The notes under the pieces: model-generated
The model's database searches: none
What the model was told of the DNA's origin: nothing
What the model saw: only the letters and a program-made list of their open reading frames with translations
Part shown: positions 23,595 to 32,485 of the stretch, in pieces
Numbering within the stretch: the stretch's first letter is position 1
Layout of the letters: each line of letters opens with the position of its first letter
Translations under genes and position numbers: made by a program
Assembly: GCF_000269805.1 (NCBI RefSeq)
Contig: NZ_JH711481.1
Coordinates: 1,373,217 to 1,437,216 of the forward strand
Length of the DNA stretch: 64,000 bases
Direction: 5' to 3'
From: Actinomyces massiliensis 4401292
GTDB taxonomy: Bacteria; Actinomycetota; Actinomycetes; Actinomycetales; Actinomycetaceae

Positions 23595-25784
23595 ATGCCC
23601 ATCACCTTGCGCGAGTTCACTCAGGCCATGAACGAGTGGATGCCAACTGCTCCGCCGGAGGCCCGGGAGCATCTGCGCCCCTCGACCTGGAAGCAGATCC
23701 TGCACACCGGGCAGGACGTCGATGGCGGTACTCGCTTCTCGCCGCACACCATCGTGGACCGGGTGCTCAACGGGCGCGATGACTTGGCCATGGACGTGGC
23801 GCTGCCCGTTGCGATCATGCTCAATCGTCGCTTCGGACCCGAGCATCTGGGAGCCGATGCCGCTGAGGCCCCCGGCCCGGAGTCGTCAACGGACGGGCTC
23901 TCGCCGGCGGATCCGGAGATGCCTCCGGTGCCCCTGCCGCCCACCCAGTCGCCGTCGTCAGCGTCCTCTCGGACAGCGATGCCGGAGACGCCGGACACAG
24001 GTGCGAACACGGAGGGGTCGGAGGAATCGTGGGACTTCCCCATCTATGACTACTCCCGGGAGGACCTCGATTCCTTCGAGGACTCCGGTAACCATGTCGA
24101 CGTCCAGGTCCAGCGCATCGGCGAGCGTTTTCACTACACGTGGCCGGACGCGGGGGAGAACGAGGTCTATCGCGTCGTCGTGTCGGACGCGGAAGAGCCC
24201 TACAGCCCGGACGACTTCACCGAGGTCGCGGCCACGGACGGCACCGAGTGCTGGGACGAGACCCCCGTGGAGAGCGCGGTGCGTTTCATCACCGTCTGGG
24301 GCTACAGCCGTCTGAGCGGATCCGAGATCCTGGGACAGTGCCGACGGGTTGCGAGCAGAGTCGTCGTCCATCAGCTGGGGGACTGGACTCTGGCCTTCAA
24401 CACCGAATCCCGTGCGGTTGAGGCGAGCTGGCAGCCGCCGGTCGCGCCCCCCGGCGCACGTCTGACTGTGCGCACGGCGCGGCTGCCGCTGGACCAGCCG
24501 GTGGGGCGCTTCCTGCGCGGAGCGCTGTGGATGTCCTACGAGATTCCGAACAATGGCGCGGGTTTTCAGGATCTCGATGTTGTTGGTGGCAAGACCCACA
24601 ACTATGTCGCTGCCGTCGAGGTCGAGGTCGCCGGCAGAACATACACCTCTCCGCCCGCGCGCAATCAGATCACTCCCGAGGTCGTTATTGAGGCGATCGA
24701 CGATCTCAGCGTTGATCGGAGGACGGAGGACGCCGGTGCGGCGACCGAGTCCCTGACCGTGCGCTGGACGCAGGTGCCGTCGGCCAGGGTGACCGTCTAC
24801 CGGACCAGTTCGCCAGTGGCCCCCGAGGCCCTCGACCGCGGCACTGTGCCGGTCTCACGGCTTCCCAGGGCCGGGTTGCCCGAGGATGCGGCCATCTCCA
24901 CGGCGGCCGGCATCGACGAGTCCGGTATCCCTGAGCGGCAGATGCGCACCCTTGAGAACGTCATCTGGCCCTCGGGCAGCCAGTGGGACACTATCCACCT
25001 CACCCCGGTGACGATGAGCGGCGATGGCCAGGCGACTATCGGAACGCCAGTACGCCTCAAGCGCGCCGGAAGAATCGAGAACCTGACTCTTACGCGGCGT
25101 CTGGACTGGGATCTGGTGACCTTCGCATGGCCGGGCGACGCCACGAGTGTCGAGCTGCGCATCACCGATCCCGAGGCCTCTTACGATCCTGCCGCCGTTC
25201 CCATCGCCGAGGTCACGCAGGACACCTATCGGGCCGAAGGCGGTGTCGTTGTTCCCGATGGTCTGAGCCCGCAGGGCGGTCGCCTTTACGCCACTGCGGT
25301 GACGCATCTCGAGGGAAAGAGGATCCCGTCCATGCCCACGAGCATTGAGGTGCCGGCCCAGTGGAAGTACCGGTACTCCATCTCATGGCCTCGTTGGGTC
25401 GCGGGACCCTTCCGCAAGACCGTCGTCGAACTCGATCTGACTCCGGTTCACGGGGTGTCCAGTGAGGATGACGTCATCGGGGTGGCCCTCATCTACAGGG
25501 AGGATCGACTGCCCCTGCACGCGAACGATGGCAAGCGGGTCCCCGTCTATCTGGAGCGCCCCACCAAGGAGGGGGGTCAGGAACCCGTACCGGCCGTGCG
25601 TGTGCCGCCGCAGGGCCGGAACCTGCCACTGTGGTTCGACTGCGCCGGCTTCGGCGCCGGGTACTTCCGCCTCATGATCGACTCTGTTCCCGACTCGGCT
25701 ATGGAACCGAGTCATCGGCACCAGGCGCTCGAGCGCTACGCCCTCGCCGATCCCGACCTCGGCCAGCTGTACAGGAAGCGGTGA
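23595..25784 (+). CDS. intracellular multi-beta-sandwich (FN3-like) protein
   Basis: 729 aa, no firm family. The N-terminal ~85 residues are helical (MPITLREFTQAMNEW...) and do not form a signal peptide. An acidic Pro/Ser linker follows (about 90-145). After that come several segments with the Trp...Tyr/Val strand pattern of fibronectin type III-like modules, such as HYTWPDAGENEVYRVVVSD, VEASWQPP, LTVRWTQVPSARVTVYRTS and VTFAWPGDATSVELRITD. The last ~120 residues (WFDCAGFGAGYFRLMID) may be another beta domain. GACAGGA precedes the ATG. It lies 53 bases after the two-TM gene and 4 bases before the GAP1-like gene. FN3-like domains in a protein without export signal suggest an assembly scaffold; that is inference. 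Confidence 0.8.
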   Translation: MPITLREFTQAMNEWMPTAPPEAREHLRPSTWKQILHTGQDVDGGTRFSPHTIVDRVLNGRDDLAMDVALPVAIMLNRRFGPEHLGADAAEAPGPESSTDGLSPADPEMPPVPLPPTQSPSSASSRTAMPETPDTGANTEGSEESWDFPIYDYSREDLDSFEDSGNHVDVQVQRIGERFHYTWPDAGENEVYRVVVSDAEEPYSPDDFTEVAATDGTECWDETPVESAVRFITVWGYSRLSGSEILGQCRRVASRVVVHQLGDWTLAFNTESRAVEASWQPPVAPPGARLTVRTARLPLDQPVGRFLRGALWMSYEIPNNGAGFQDLDVVGGKTHNYVAAVEVEVAGRTYTSPPARNQITPEVVIEAIDDLSVDRRTEDAGAATESLTVRWTQVPSARVTVYRTSSPVAPEALDRGTVPVSRLPRAGLPEDAAISTAAGIDESGIPERQMRTLENVIWPSGSQWDTIHLTPVTMSGDGQATIGTPVRLKRAGRIENLTLTRRLDWDLVTFAWPGDATSVELRITDPEASYDPAAVPIAEVTQDTYRAEGGVVVPDGLSPQGGRLYATAVTHLEGKRIPSMPTSIEVPAQWKYRYSISWPRWVAGPFRKTVVELDLTPVHGVSSEDDVIGVALIYREDRLPLHANDGKRVPVYLERPTKEGGQEPVPAVRVPPQGRNLPLWFDCAGFGAGYFRLMIDSVPDSAMEPSHRHQALERYALADPDLGQLYRKR

Positions 25785-25788
25785 GGCG

Positions 25789-28518
25789 ATGACACCCTCC
25801 GCAGAGGGCCCGACGTCGCCCGGTTCGGAATCCAGGGCCGTGCGCCAGTTGCTGTACACGAATGCCGATCGCGTCGTCGATGGCGTGAAGACCGGCGGGT
25901 GGCAGATTCTCGAGCAATCGCCCGCGCTTGACGATGTCACGGCCTCCCGTCTGCTCGCACTGGTTGAGCCCCGGCTGAATCCGGTCTCCCCGCTGTCCGG
26001 ATTCCCCACCCCGGAGGAGATTGCGAATGCGGCCCGCCGTTACGCCCAGATCCCGACCGACGACGGTACAGTACTGGTGCATACGGCGCCCGCGGGCGCG
26101 GATGCGACCGGCCGGCCGAACACCATGAATCATGTCGTGCTTCTGGCCGATGAGGAACGGCCCTCGGTCTGCACGGCCGACCTGTGGCGCTCACCGGATT
26201 GGTGCGTCCCCTTCGGCCCTGACGAGGTGCGCGCCACGGCGATGCCCGCTTCCAACCGGATTCGTGCCGGCCAGAGCGTCTCGGACGACTCGGTGTCCGA
26301 CTTCATGGCGGTTCCCGGACGCGGAGCGGTTCTCGTCGCCCTCGCGGAGATCCTCGACGGCGTCCTCGCCCAGCGGGTCAACCGGTCCGCGACATCCGTG
26401 GACAAGACGACGACGGTCCTGCTGCCTGTGCCGTCCACCGACGAGGCGGCGCTGTGGGTCGGGGCGCTGCAGCGCACCTGCGCGCCGCGCACGGGCAGGC
26501 TCCTGGGGTTCTCGACTCTCGAGAGGGTCGGGACCGAGCGGGATCTTGAGGCCCTGGCGGCATCGGGGATCGACCTGGCGTGCGTTCCCGAGCAGGATCT
26601 TGCCGGGATGCCCATCCATCGCAGCGGCTTGGCCGTCGTCGATCCGCAGACGCCGCCGACGAGCGCACCGGATTCTGCATGGGCCCGGATGGTGGCGGCG
26701 ATGACGGCGGATCTGGGCGCCTGGGTGGCCGGGGTCGAGGCCGTGCGCGATGTCCTCGACCTCCTAGAGGACCACCGGGACGTGGCTCCGGGATGGCCTC
26801 TGGCGATGGCGGAGGCCTGCGACCCGGGCCTTTTGGCGGGCCGGGCGGAGGAGCTGGTCGGCGAGGCCGTTGAACACGAGCTTGTCGCATGTCAGCCGGG
26901 CGCTATAGCGGGCAACGGTTACCTGATCGGTGTGGTCAATGACCGGGTGCTCGGATCCGCGAAGACCGACCCGGGGCACTGGTACAGCAGGCTGTCCGCG
27001 GTCCCCGTGTCGGCGCCTGTGACGGGCGTGGTCACCGGACTGGCCCGTAAGTACGTGGAGACGGCCGTCCGCAACCCGCGGTGGCTTCTGGATCCCGCGC
27101 GTCAGGTTAGCCGGCGCGCTTTCCGCTGCCTGGACGCGTGGAGCAGATCGGCGGAGGGGCGCGAGGCGCTCGTCCCCCTGCTGGAGGCCGCCGTGCACGC
27201 CGTCTCCCAGGATCCTCGCGAGACGGCTGTGCTCATCATGGTCGATCGTCTTGTACGAGATGGAGTGAACCCGCCGGGGGCGAGGACGGACGAGCTCCTG
27301 ATCCCGGTGGCCCGGGCCCTCGCCGCGGAGCAGGACCCCATGGGGCAGCGCGCGCGGATCCTCGGACTCGACCTCGATCGCCGATGCCGGGATGCGCTCA
27401 TGCGCCTCGTCGAGCGCGTGCTCGAGGAGTCCGCAGGGGCGGAGTCCAGCAGGACGCTTCCGTGGATGTCGGAGGAGGTCATCGCGTGGTTCGACGGCGG
27501 CGCGGTCGCCCCGGCACTCGGCGAGCTCGCGGCGCAGGCCGTATTGATCGAACTGGCTGGTCTTATCGACAGGCCGGTCGCGGGTCCCGCAGCAGCAACT
27601 GCGGAGCGCGCCGTCAAAGCGCTGCATGGCGTCGTCGGCGGTTTCGAGTTGAGGCCGGACGTCGTTCGGCTGCTCGCGGACTTCGCGCCGATCGACTGCC
27701 TCGAGGCGCCGCCGCCCGGCTGGCGCAATGTGTGGGACGTTCTCGGGCCCGCACTGCTGAGAGAGCCCGACTCGCCGACCTCCGCTCGTATCTGCCGAGA
27801 ATACCTCGCCAGGCGCGGGCACCCGGAGGCGGTCTTCGCGCAGTCGGTCTTCAACAGGTTCTCGGTGCCGACGGCGGTGTGCCTCGTGGTCCTGGTGCGC
27901 CATACCGCGCTCATGACGCGCTACAGCGTGCAGGCCGCCGGCACGTACGCCCGTCACATCCTTCTCGCGGCCGCGATTCTCGACGGCGATCCGCTGGTGG
28001 CCCGTTCTCCGGCAGTTGCCATGGCCCGGAGCAAGGCACTGGCGCTGCTCGTACTCGTGGTGTGGAACGGGCAGCAGGTGGACCTGCCGGACGCCCCTGC
28101 GCTGCCCGCAGCGGTGCAGGACCTGGACGCCGCCCTGGACGAGGATCCCTCCGTGCTCGCCGCTCCGGGGGAGACCGGCCTGGGCGAGCTTCTGCCCCTG
28201 GCGGTGACCCGCGTGTTCTGGCGCGGTCGCGGCTCCGACATCCCCGATGAGTGGTTCGACTCGGTCGATCAGGATCTTCGTCGCATGGAGTACGCCGAGA
28301 GCCGGTCGAACGCCCTGCTGCGCAACTGCGACAGCACCGTCGTCGTCATCGCCCGCTCTTGGGCCGCTTATCTGGGCGCGGGGCAGAGCGAGACTCTGCG
28401 TGCCGCGCTTCTGGAGCGCATGGGGGGTGCACCAGGTGCCGAGCGCTGGCTGGACAAGCGTGTTCTTCCGGCCAAGGAGGCCTCCGGCCTCCGCCGTAGG
28501 CTCTTCGGCGGCCGTTGA
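25789..28518 (+). CDS. GTPase-associated protein 1 (GAP1)-like protein
   Basis: 909 aa. The N-terminus has QLLYTNADRVVDG, then GTVLVHTAPAGADATGRPN with a following NHVVLL, and LWRSPDW. This order (Q-L-x-Y-T, T-x-x-G-x-D-x-x-G-R, H-x-V, W-x-S-P-x-W) is what I recall for the actinobacterial family called GTPase-associated protein 1, whose genes sit next to P-loop GTPases. The rest is helix-rich and without recognised catalytic motifs. The start is 4 bases after the previous stop, indicating an operon. A GTPase gene follows one gene later, which fits the family name. No activating residue (for example an arginine finger) can be assigned by eye. Confidence 0.8.
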   Translation: MTPSAEGPTSPGSESRAVRQLLYTNADRVVDGVKTGGWQILEQSPALDDVTASRLLALVEPRLNPVSPLSGFPTPEEIANAARRYAQIPTDDGTVLVHTAPAGADATGRPNTMNHVVLLADEERPSVCTADLWRSPDWCVPFGPDEVRATAMPASNRIRAGQSVSDDSVSDFMAVPGRGAVLVALAEILDGVLAQRVNRSATSVDKTTTVLLPVPSTDEAALWVGALQRTCAPRTGRLLGFSTLERVGTERDLEALAASGIDLACVPEQDLAGMPIHRSGLAVVDPQTPPTSAPDSAWARMVAAMTADLGAWVAGVEAVRDVLDLLEDHRDVAPGWPLAMAEACDPGLLAGRAEELVGEAVEHELVACQPGAIAGNGYLIGVVNDRVLGSAKTDPGHWYSRLSAVPVSAPVTGVVTGLARKYVETAVRNPRWLLDPARQVSRRAFRCLDAWSRSAEGREALVPLLEAAVHAVSQDPRETAVLIMVDRLVRDGVNPPGARTDELLIPVARALAAEQDPMGQRARILGLDLDRRCRDALMRLVERVLEESAGAESSRTLPWMSEEVIAWFDGGAVAPALGELAAQAVLIELAGLIDRPVAGPAAATAERAVKALHGVVGGFELRPDVVRLLADFAPIDCLEAPPPGWRNVWDVLGPALLREPDSPTSARICREYLARRGHPEAVFAQSVFNRFSVPTAVCLVVLVRHTALMTRYSVQAAGTYARHILLAAAILDGDPLVARSPAVAMARSKALALLVLVVWNGQQVDLPDAPALPAAVQDLDAALDEDPSVLAAPGETGLGELLPLAVTRVFWRGRGSDIPDEWFDSVDQDLRRMEYAESRSNALLRNCDSTVVVIARSWAAYLGAGQSETLRAALLERMGGAPGAERWLDKRVLPAKEASGLRRRLFGGR

Positions 28519-28544
28519 GCCGCAGAACGCGAAAGGAGTACATG

Positions 28545-29429
28545 ATGCCTGACATCTTGGTCAACGGCCAGTGGGAGAGGCTGTCACTGGTCAGCGACGG
28601 GGCTGTTCATATCAGTCTTGTGTCCGCCGTTGCGGCGCGATTGGAAGTGTCGGGAACGGCCCGGCCGCCCAAGTACCTCGGCCCGGCGCACGATGTCGCG
28701 GCGTTCCCGACCAGCGCGGTTGCGGATTCCGAACCGGTCAGCATCCGGGCGCGCACGGTCACCGGTGACCCGTTCCCGGGCGACGGGGTCATCGATCTTG
28801 CTGTGGACTCCGGCCAGGGAGGACAGTCATTCCTGCTCAAGGGGATTCCTGTCGCAGGCCAGATCAGTGCGCCGGTACTCCAGTTCTCACGGCAGGACGA
28901 GAGGACCATTGTCGCCCTCCCCGCCGAGGGCGGCAGTGCTACGGCGGGCCTGGGCGGATGGTGCGCCAGGCGCATGAGCGAGCAGGGTGGGTCTCCGAGG
29001 CCCACGGTCACCGACCTGATCATCGATACATCTTCGTCAATGCGTCGCTTCACTCCGCAGGTCGATGCCCTGCTCCGGTTCCTCGGCGACCTGTACGTCA
29101 CGACAGGAGTCGCCGCACCGACCATTCGACGCGCCGTCATCGCGGGCGCGCGCAACGACGGCGTGGGGTGCGTCCAACCGGGCCGGACCGGCGGACGCGT
29201 CGTCGTCGTCACCGATCTGCCGCTGCTCCCCGGCCAGGGAGAGTGTCTCGTCATCGGCGCTGCGGATCTCTCCGCCGCCCTGCCGGGTGATGCACACGCT
29301 CCCGCTCCCGAGGTGTGGCAGGAGCTGCTTCGCCCCGACGCGGCCTTCACAGCCGAGACGCTCAATATCCTCACTCCTCTTCTGGACTGGCTCAGCCCGT
29401 CCTCATCCCAGAACGGATCTGATTCATGA
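28545..29429 (+). CDS. cytosolic VWA-domain protein
   Basis: 294 aa from ATG 28545, six bases after AAGGAG; the ATG one codon earlier is too close to the ribosome-binding site. The N-terminal ~150 residues are beta-rich without signal peptide. Then TDLIIDTSSSM supplies a MIDAS D161-x-S163-x-S165. VVVVTDLPLL could supply the later acidic metal ligand. The stop overlaps the next ATG (ATGA), so the GTPase is translationally coupled. Known VWA partners of P-loop NTPases act as metal-dependent protein-binding adaptors, the likely role here. It is the second VWA protein of the block, and the only cytosolic one. Confidence 0.8.
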   Translation: MPDILVNGQWERLSLVSDGAVHISLVSAVAARLEVSGTARPPKYLGPAHDVAAFPTSAVADSEPVSIRARTVTGDPFPGDGVIDLAVDSGQGGQSFLLKGIPVAGQISAPVLQFSRQDERTIVALPAEGGSATAGLGGWCARRMSEQGGSPRPTVTDLIIDTSSSMRRFTPQVDALLRFLGDLYVTTGVAAPTIRRAVIAGARNDGVGCVQPGRTGGRVVVVTDLPLLPGQGECLVIGAADLSAALPGDAHAPAPEVWQELLRPDAAFTAETLNILTPLLDWLSPSSSQNGSDS

Positions 29430-30619
29430 CTGCCTCCTGCCCGTACTGCTTCACACCCGTGGAGGCCGACAGGATCGGCTTTCGATGCGTTGGCGCGTGC
29501 ATTCCCAGGCCCGATGCCCAGGCGAGCTTCTACGCCGGGAAGAGCCTGGCAGTGCCGCCGGTGTATTGCATGATCCGCAACGACAGGACGAAGCAGCTGC
29601 CCACTTACGTGGTGTGCCGGCGCTGCGGCGCGCAGACCGCCCAGGAGGTGTGCCTCGTCTGCCACCGGGATCTTCCTCCGAGATGGCGGCAGGCCCGGAC
29701 CTTCACCATGACTGTCACCGGGGCGCGCGACACCGGGAAATCCGTGTACATCGCCGTCGTTGTCCAGATGCTGCTCCGCTATGCGCAGCAGCGGTCCCGC
29801 ACTGTCATGGCCTATACCCAGGGAACGCAGGACGTGTACGGCAACGACTACTACGAGCCGCTTTACCACAGGAATGTGGTGATGGAAGGCACGCCCAGTA
29901 TGACCGGCGGCGGCGCCTACCAGGAGGATCCTCTCATCTGGGAGATCGCCGGAGGTGATGGCGGCCGCTTCTACCTGGTCATGCGGGATATCGCCGGAGA
30001 GGATCTTGAGCGTCTGACCGGCCGTGAGGGGGCCTTCAGCTTTATCGATCGCGCGGACCTGGTCCTCTTCCTGTTCGATCCGCTCATGCTGGACGCCGTC
30101 CGCAAAGTGCTGTCCGGCCTCATCCCCGATCTGGATACCAACCGCAAGGGGGTGAGACCTGGCGAGGTCCTGCCCAAGATCCTGGCGCAGATGAGCTCAG
30201 GCGGATCCCGGCTGGCACTGACCATCTGCAAGTTCGACGCTCTGCAGCAGTTGCCACGCGCCAACAGCAAGATGGCGCCCGTCCTGGCCAATCCGGCCGC
30301 CCACTTCAACTGGGACGACACCATGGTCCGTGCGAGGACGCCGTCGTCCAAGCAGAGGGTTCGGGCGCTGGAGGAGGACGGCGCCTTCTTGGATGCCGAG
30401 GTGTGCTCTATGCTCCGCTACCTCGGTGAGGATGCCGTCACGCTGCAGGCGGTTCAGGCGGTCAGGAACCGCAAAATCGCGGCCCTGCGTCACTTCGTCG
30501 TCTCCTCGTTGGGGGAGACGCCGCAGCATAGAGAGAAGCTCACCGAGCGCGGGATCTCGCCGTTCCGTGTGCTGGACCCGATTCTATGGGGGTTGAGTCA
30601 AGCCAGAGTGGAGTTCTGA
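29426..30619 (+). CDS. zinc-ribbon P-loop GTPase (double-GTPase-like)
   Basis: 397 aa. Two Cys clusters come first: C5-x-x-C8 with C21 and C25, then C64-x-x-C67 and C76-x-x-C79, likely zinc ribbons. The GTPase domain follows: P-loop GARDTGKS (99-106), a G3-like DIAGED (D188, G191) and a G4-like CKFD (268-271) replacing NKxD. This is a TRAFAC-type GTPase, consistent with the double-GTPase families I recall in GAP1 neighbourhoods. No TM helix. The protein ends ARVEF. The ATGA overlap with the VWA gene implies a stoichiometric pair. The in vivo nucleotide preference is inferred from CKFD and untested. Confidence 0.87.
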   Translation: MTASCPYCFTPVEADRIGFRCVGACIPRPDAQASFYAGKSLAVPPVYCMIRNDRTKQLPTYVVCRRCGAQTAQEVCLVCHRDLPPRWRQARTFTMTVTGARDTGKSVYIAVVVQMLLRYAQQRSRTVMAYTQGTQDVYGNDYYEPLYHRNVVMEGTPSMTGGGAYQEDPLIWEIAGGDGGRFYLVMRDIAGEDLERLTGREGAFSFIDRADLVLFLFDPLMLDAVRKVLSGLIPDLDTNRKGVRPGEVLPKILAQMSSGGSRLALTICKFDALQQLPRANSKMAPVLANPAAHFNWDDTMVRARTPSSKQRVRALEEDGAFLDAEVCSMLRYLGEDAVTLQAVQAVRNRKIAALRHFVVSSLGETPQHREKLTERGISPFRVLDPILWGLSQARVEF

Positions 30620-30727
30620 GGGCTGTTGCGGATCGTTGCTGGCGAGATACGGCCGGGACGCATTTGATCGTCTTGTGGGTGGTGGATCACAATGCACCCA
30701 CATCCCCTTTCCCAGGAAGGTCGCAGC

Positions 30728-32485
30728 ATGAGCGACGTGAGTCCAGTAACGCCCGATTCCGACTCGCCCGAAGAGCCGCAGATCGAGCCGCCCATCAGCG
30801 CTGATACTCCCGACGACGAATCCTCGGCATCGGAGATCGGGGACGTTGAGACCTCGCCGGCGGCAGAAGCAGCCTCGCCGGCGGAGTCGGTATCGTCGCC
30901 GGCTGAGCCCGCTGAGGAGGACTCTTCCATGTCGGCTCTGGGCCCGGTTCCGCCGCCGCCGTCTGCGCCCGAGGATGCGAAGAGCGAGCCGGCTGACTCC
31001 GAGGAGCCGCCGGCCGGTCAGCCCGAGGAGCCGTCGGCCGGTCAAGCCTCTCCGGCGTCCCCTGACGCTTCTGACACTTCTGAAGCCTCTGCCGACACCC
31101 CGGCTGTCTCTGCGACCCCCGAGGACGCCGCCGAGTCGCCGGTCGAGAGCAGTTCTGAAGCGCCGGAGCCGGGTCAGCCGCCGACCGCGGCCTCTGCCGC
31201 TACGGGGGCGTTCCCTGTGGGGCCGGTGATGGGTGTGCCGGGTCAGCCGCCCACTGTGCCCTCTGCCGCTACGGGGGCGTTCCCTGTGGGGCCGGTGATG
31301 GGTGTGCCGGGTCAGCCGCCGACCGCGGCCTCCGCCGCCACCGGGGCCTTTCCTGTGGGGCCGGTGATGGGTGTGCCGGGTCAGCCGCCCACCGCTGCCT
31401 CCGCCGCCACCGGGGCCTTTCCCATGGTGGCTCCGGCGCCGCCGCCTCCCCCTTCGCCGATGAGCCCGGCGACCCGCAGGCAGCTCAAGGTCGGCCTTGG
31501 CGCTCTGGCACTGGTGCTGGTGCTGGTGATCGCAGGCATTGCGGTTGTCAGCCTACTGAACTCCCGCAGGACCCCGGAGAAGGAGGTCTCCGCCTACCTT
31601 GCTCTCATCGCTGATGGGCACGCGGAGGACGCCAACAAGATGGTGGATCCGGGTGCCTCCCATGACGAGAGCCTGCTCCTGACCGACGAGGCCCTCGGCG
31701 CGGCGACCTCCCGCATCACGGCCGTCAAGGTCGAGGACGCGGACGTCGATGGCGATGACGACAGCGCCCTCGTCACGGCGACCTTCCGTCTTGACGGGGA
31801 GAGGTTCGAGCACACCTTTTCTGTGAACAGGGGCGACAAGGAATACGGGCTGCTCGACAACTGGGAGATCGAGGACCCTCTGATCAACAAAGTCGAACTG
31901 ACATCGTCGACATTCGACTCCTTGACAATCGGAGGTCAAGAGGTATCGCTCGACAACAGCGAGTACACAAGCTCTCATGAGACGCTGCAGTACGTTTACT
32001 TCGGCGTCTACGACATTGCCGCGAGCTCGTCTCGATCGAAGTATCTGACTCCGGATACGACCTCCCTGCAGGTGGACTCGTCGGAAAGGGTGAACTCGTC
32101 GAAGGGGGCTCCCGACCAGACCGTTACGGTATCGGCCAGTCCGACCCAGGCTCTCAAGGATCTTGTCCTGAATAAGGTCAAACAGGAGACGACGGACTGC
32201 ACCACGCCGCCGAACAATATGGACTCCGAGTGCCCCTCTGCCGTGCAGTCGCGTCAGATCTCGAAGATGGAAGTCACCACGGAGGCCTCGGAGGTCACCA
32301 TTGACTCGTCGGCGACGACTTTCACGAGCGGCAAGATCGTCATTACGACGACCAAGAACTCCACATACGGAGGAACGCCTTCCACGGATACGAGCAGATT
32401 CAAATTCGAAGGGGATATTGATTGGGACGCGGGCCAGGAGGAGCCCACGGTGACGGTCCTGCGAACGACGAGCGCTTATTACTGA
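30728..32485 (+). CDS. single-TM surface protein with 23-residue tandem repeats
   Basis: 585 aa. ATG 30728 follows AGGAAGG by 8 bases. The N-terminal ~250 residues are acidic and Pro/Ser/Ala-rich, without signal peptide, so presumably cytosolic. At about residues 149-233 they contain nearly four copies of a 23-residue unit (GQPPTAASAATGAF...). One TM helix follows (VGLGALALVLVLVIAGIAVV, about 255-275). The C-terminal extracellular domain (~300 residues) begins EVSAYLALIADGHAEDANK, similar in style to NTF2/DUF4878-like secreted domains, but I cannot assign it. The last gene of the block, 108 bases after the GTPase. Confidence 0.8.
   Translation: MSDVSPVTPDSDSPEEPQIEPPISADTPDDESSASEIGDVETSPAAEAASPAESVSSPAEPAEEDSSMSALGPVPPPPSAPEDAKSEPADSEEPPAGQPEEPSAGQASPASPDASDTSEASADTPAVSATPEDAAESPVESSSEAPEPGQPPTAASAATGAFPVGPVMGVPGQPPTVPSAATGAFPVGPVMGVPGQPPTAASAATGAFPVGPVMGVPGQPPTAASAATGAFPMVAPAPPPPPSPMSPATRRQLKVGLGALALVLVLVIAGIAVVSLLNSRRTPEKEVSAYLALIADGHAEDANKMVDPGASHDESLLLTDEALGAATSRITAVKVEDADVDGDDDSALVTATFRLDGERFEHTFSVNRGDKEYGLLDNWEIEDPLINKVELTSSTFDSLTIGGQEVSLDNSEYTSSHETLQYVYFGVYDIAASSSRSKYLTPDTTSLQVDSSERVNSSKGAPDQTVTVSASPTQALKDLVLNKVKQETTDCTTPPNNMDSECPSAVQSRQISKMEVTTEASEVTIDSSATTFTSGKIVITTTKNSTYGGTPSTDTSRFKFEGDIDWDAGQEEPTVTVLRTTSAYY
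31172..31425. repeat. 69-bp in-frame tandem repeat, 3.7 copies
   Basis: Copies start at 31172, 31241, 31310 and 31379 and each encodes 23 residues. Long stretches are identical at the nucleotide level, including synonymous sites, so the expansion is recent. It lies in the cytosolic half of the last protein of the accessory block. Confidence 0.92.
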
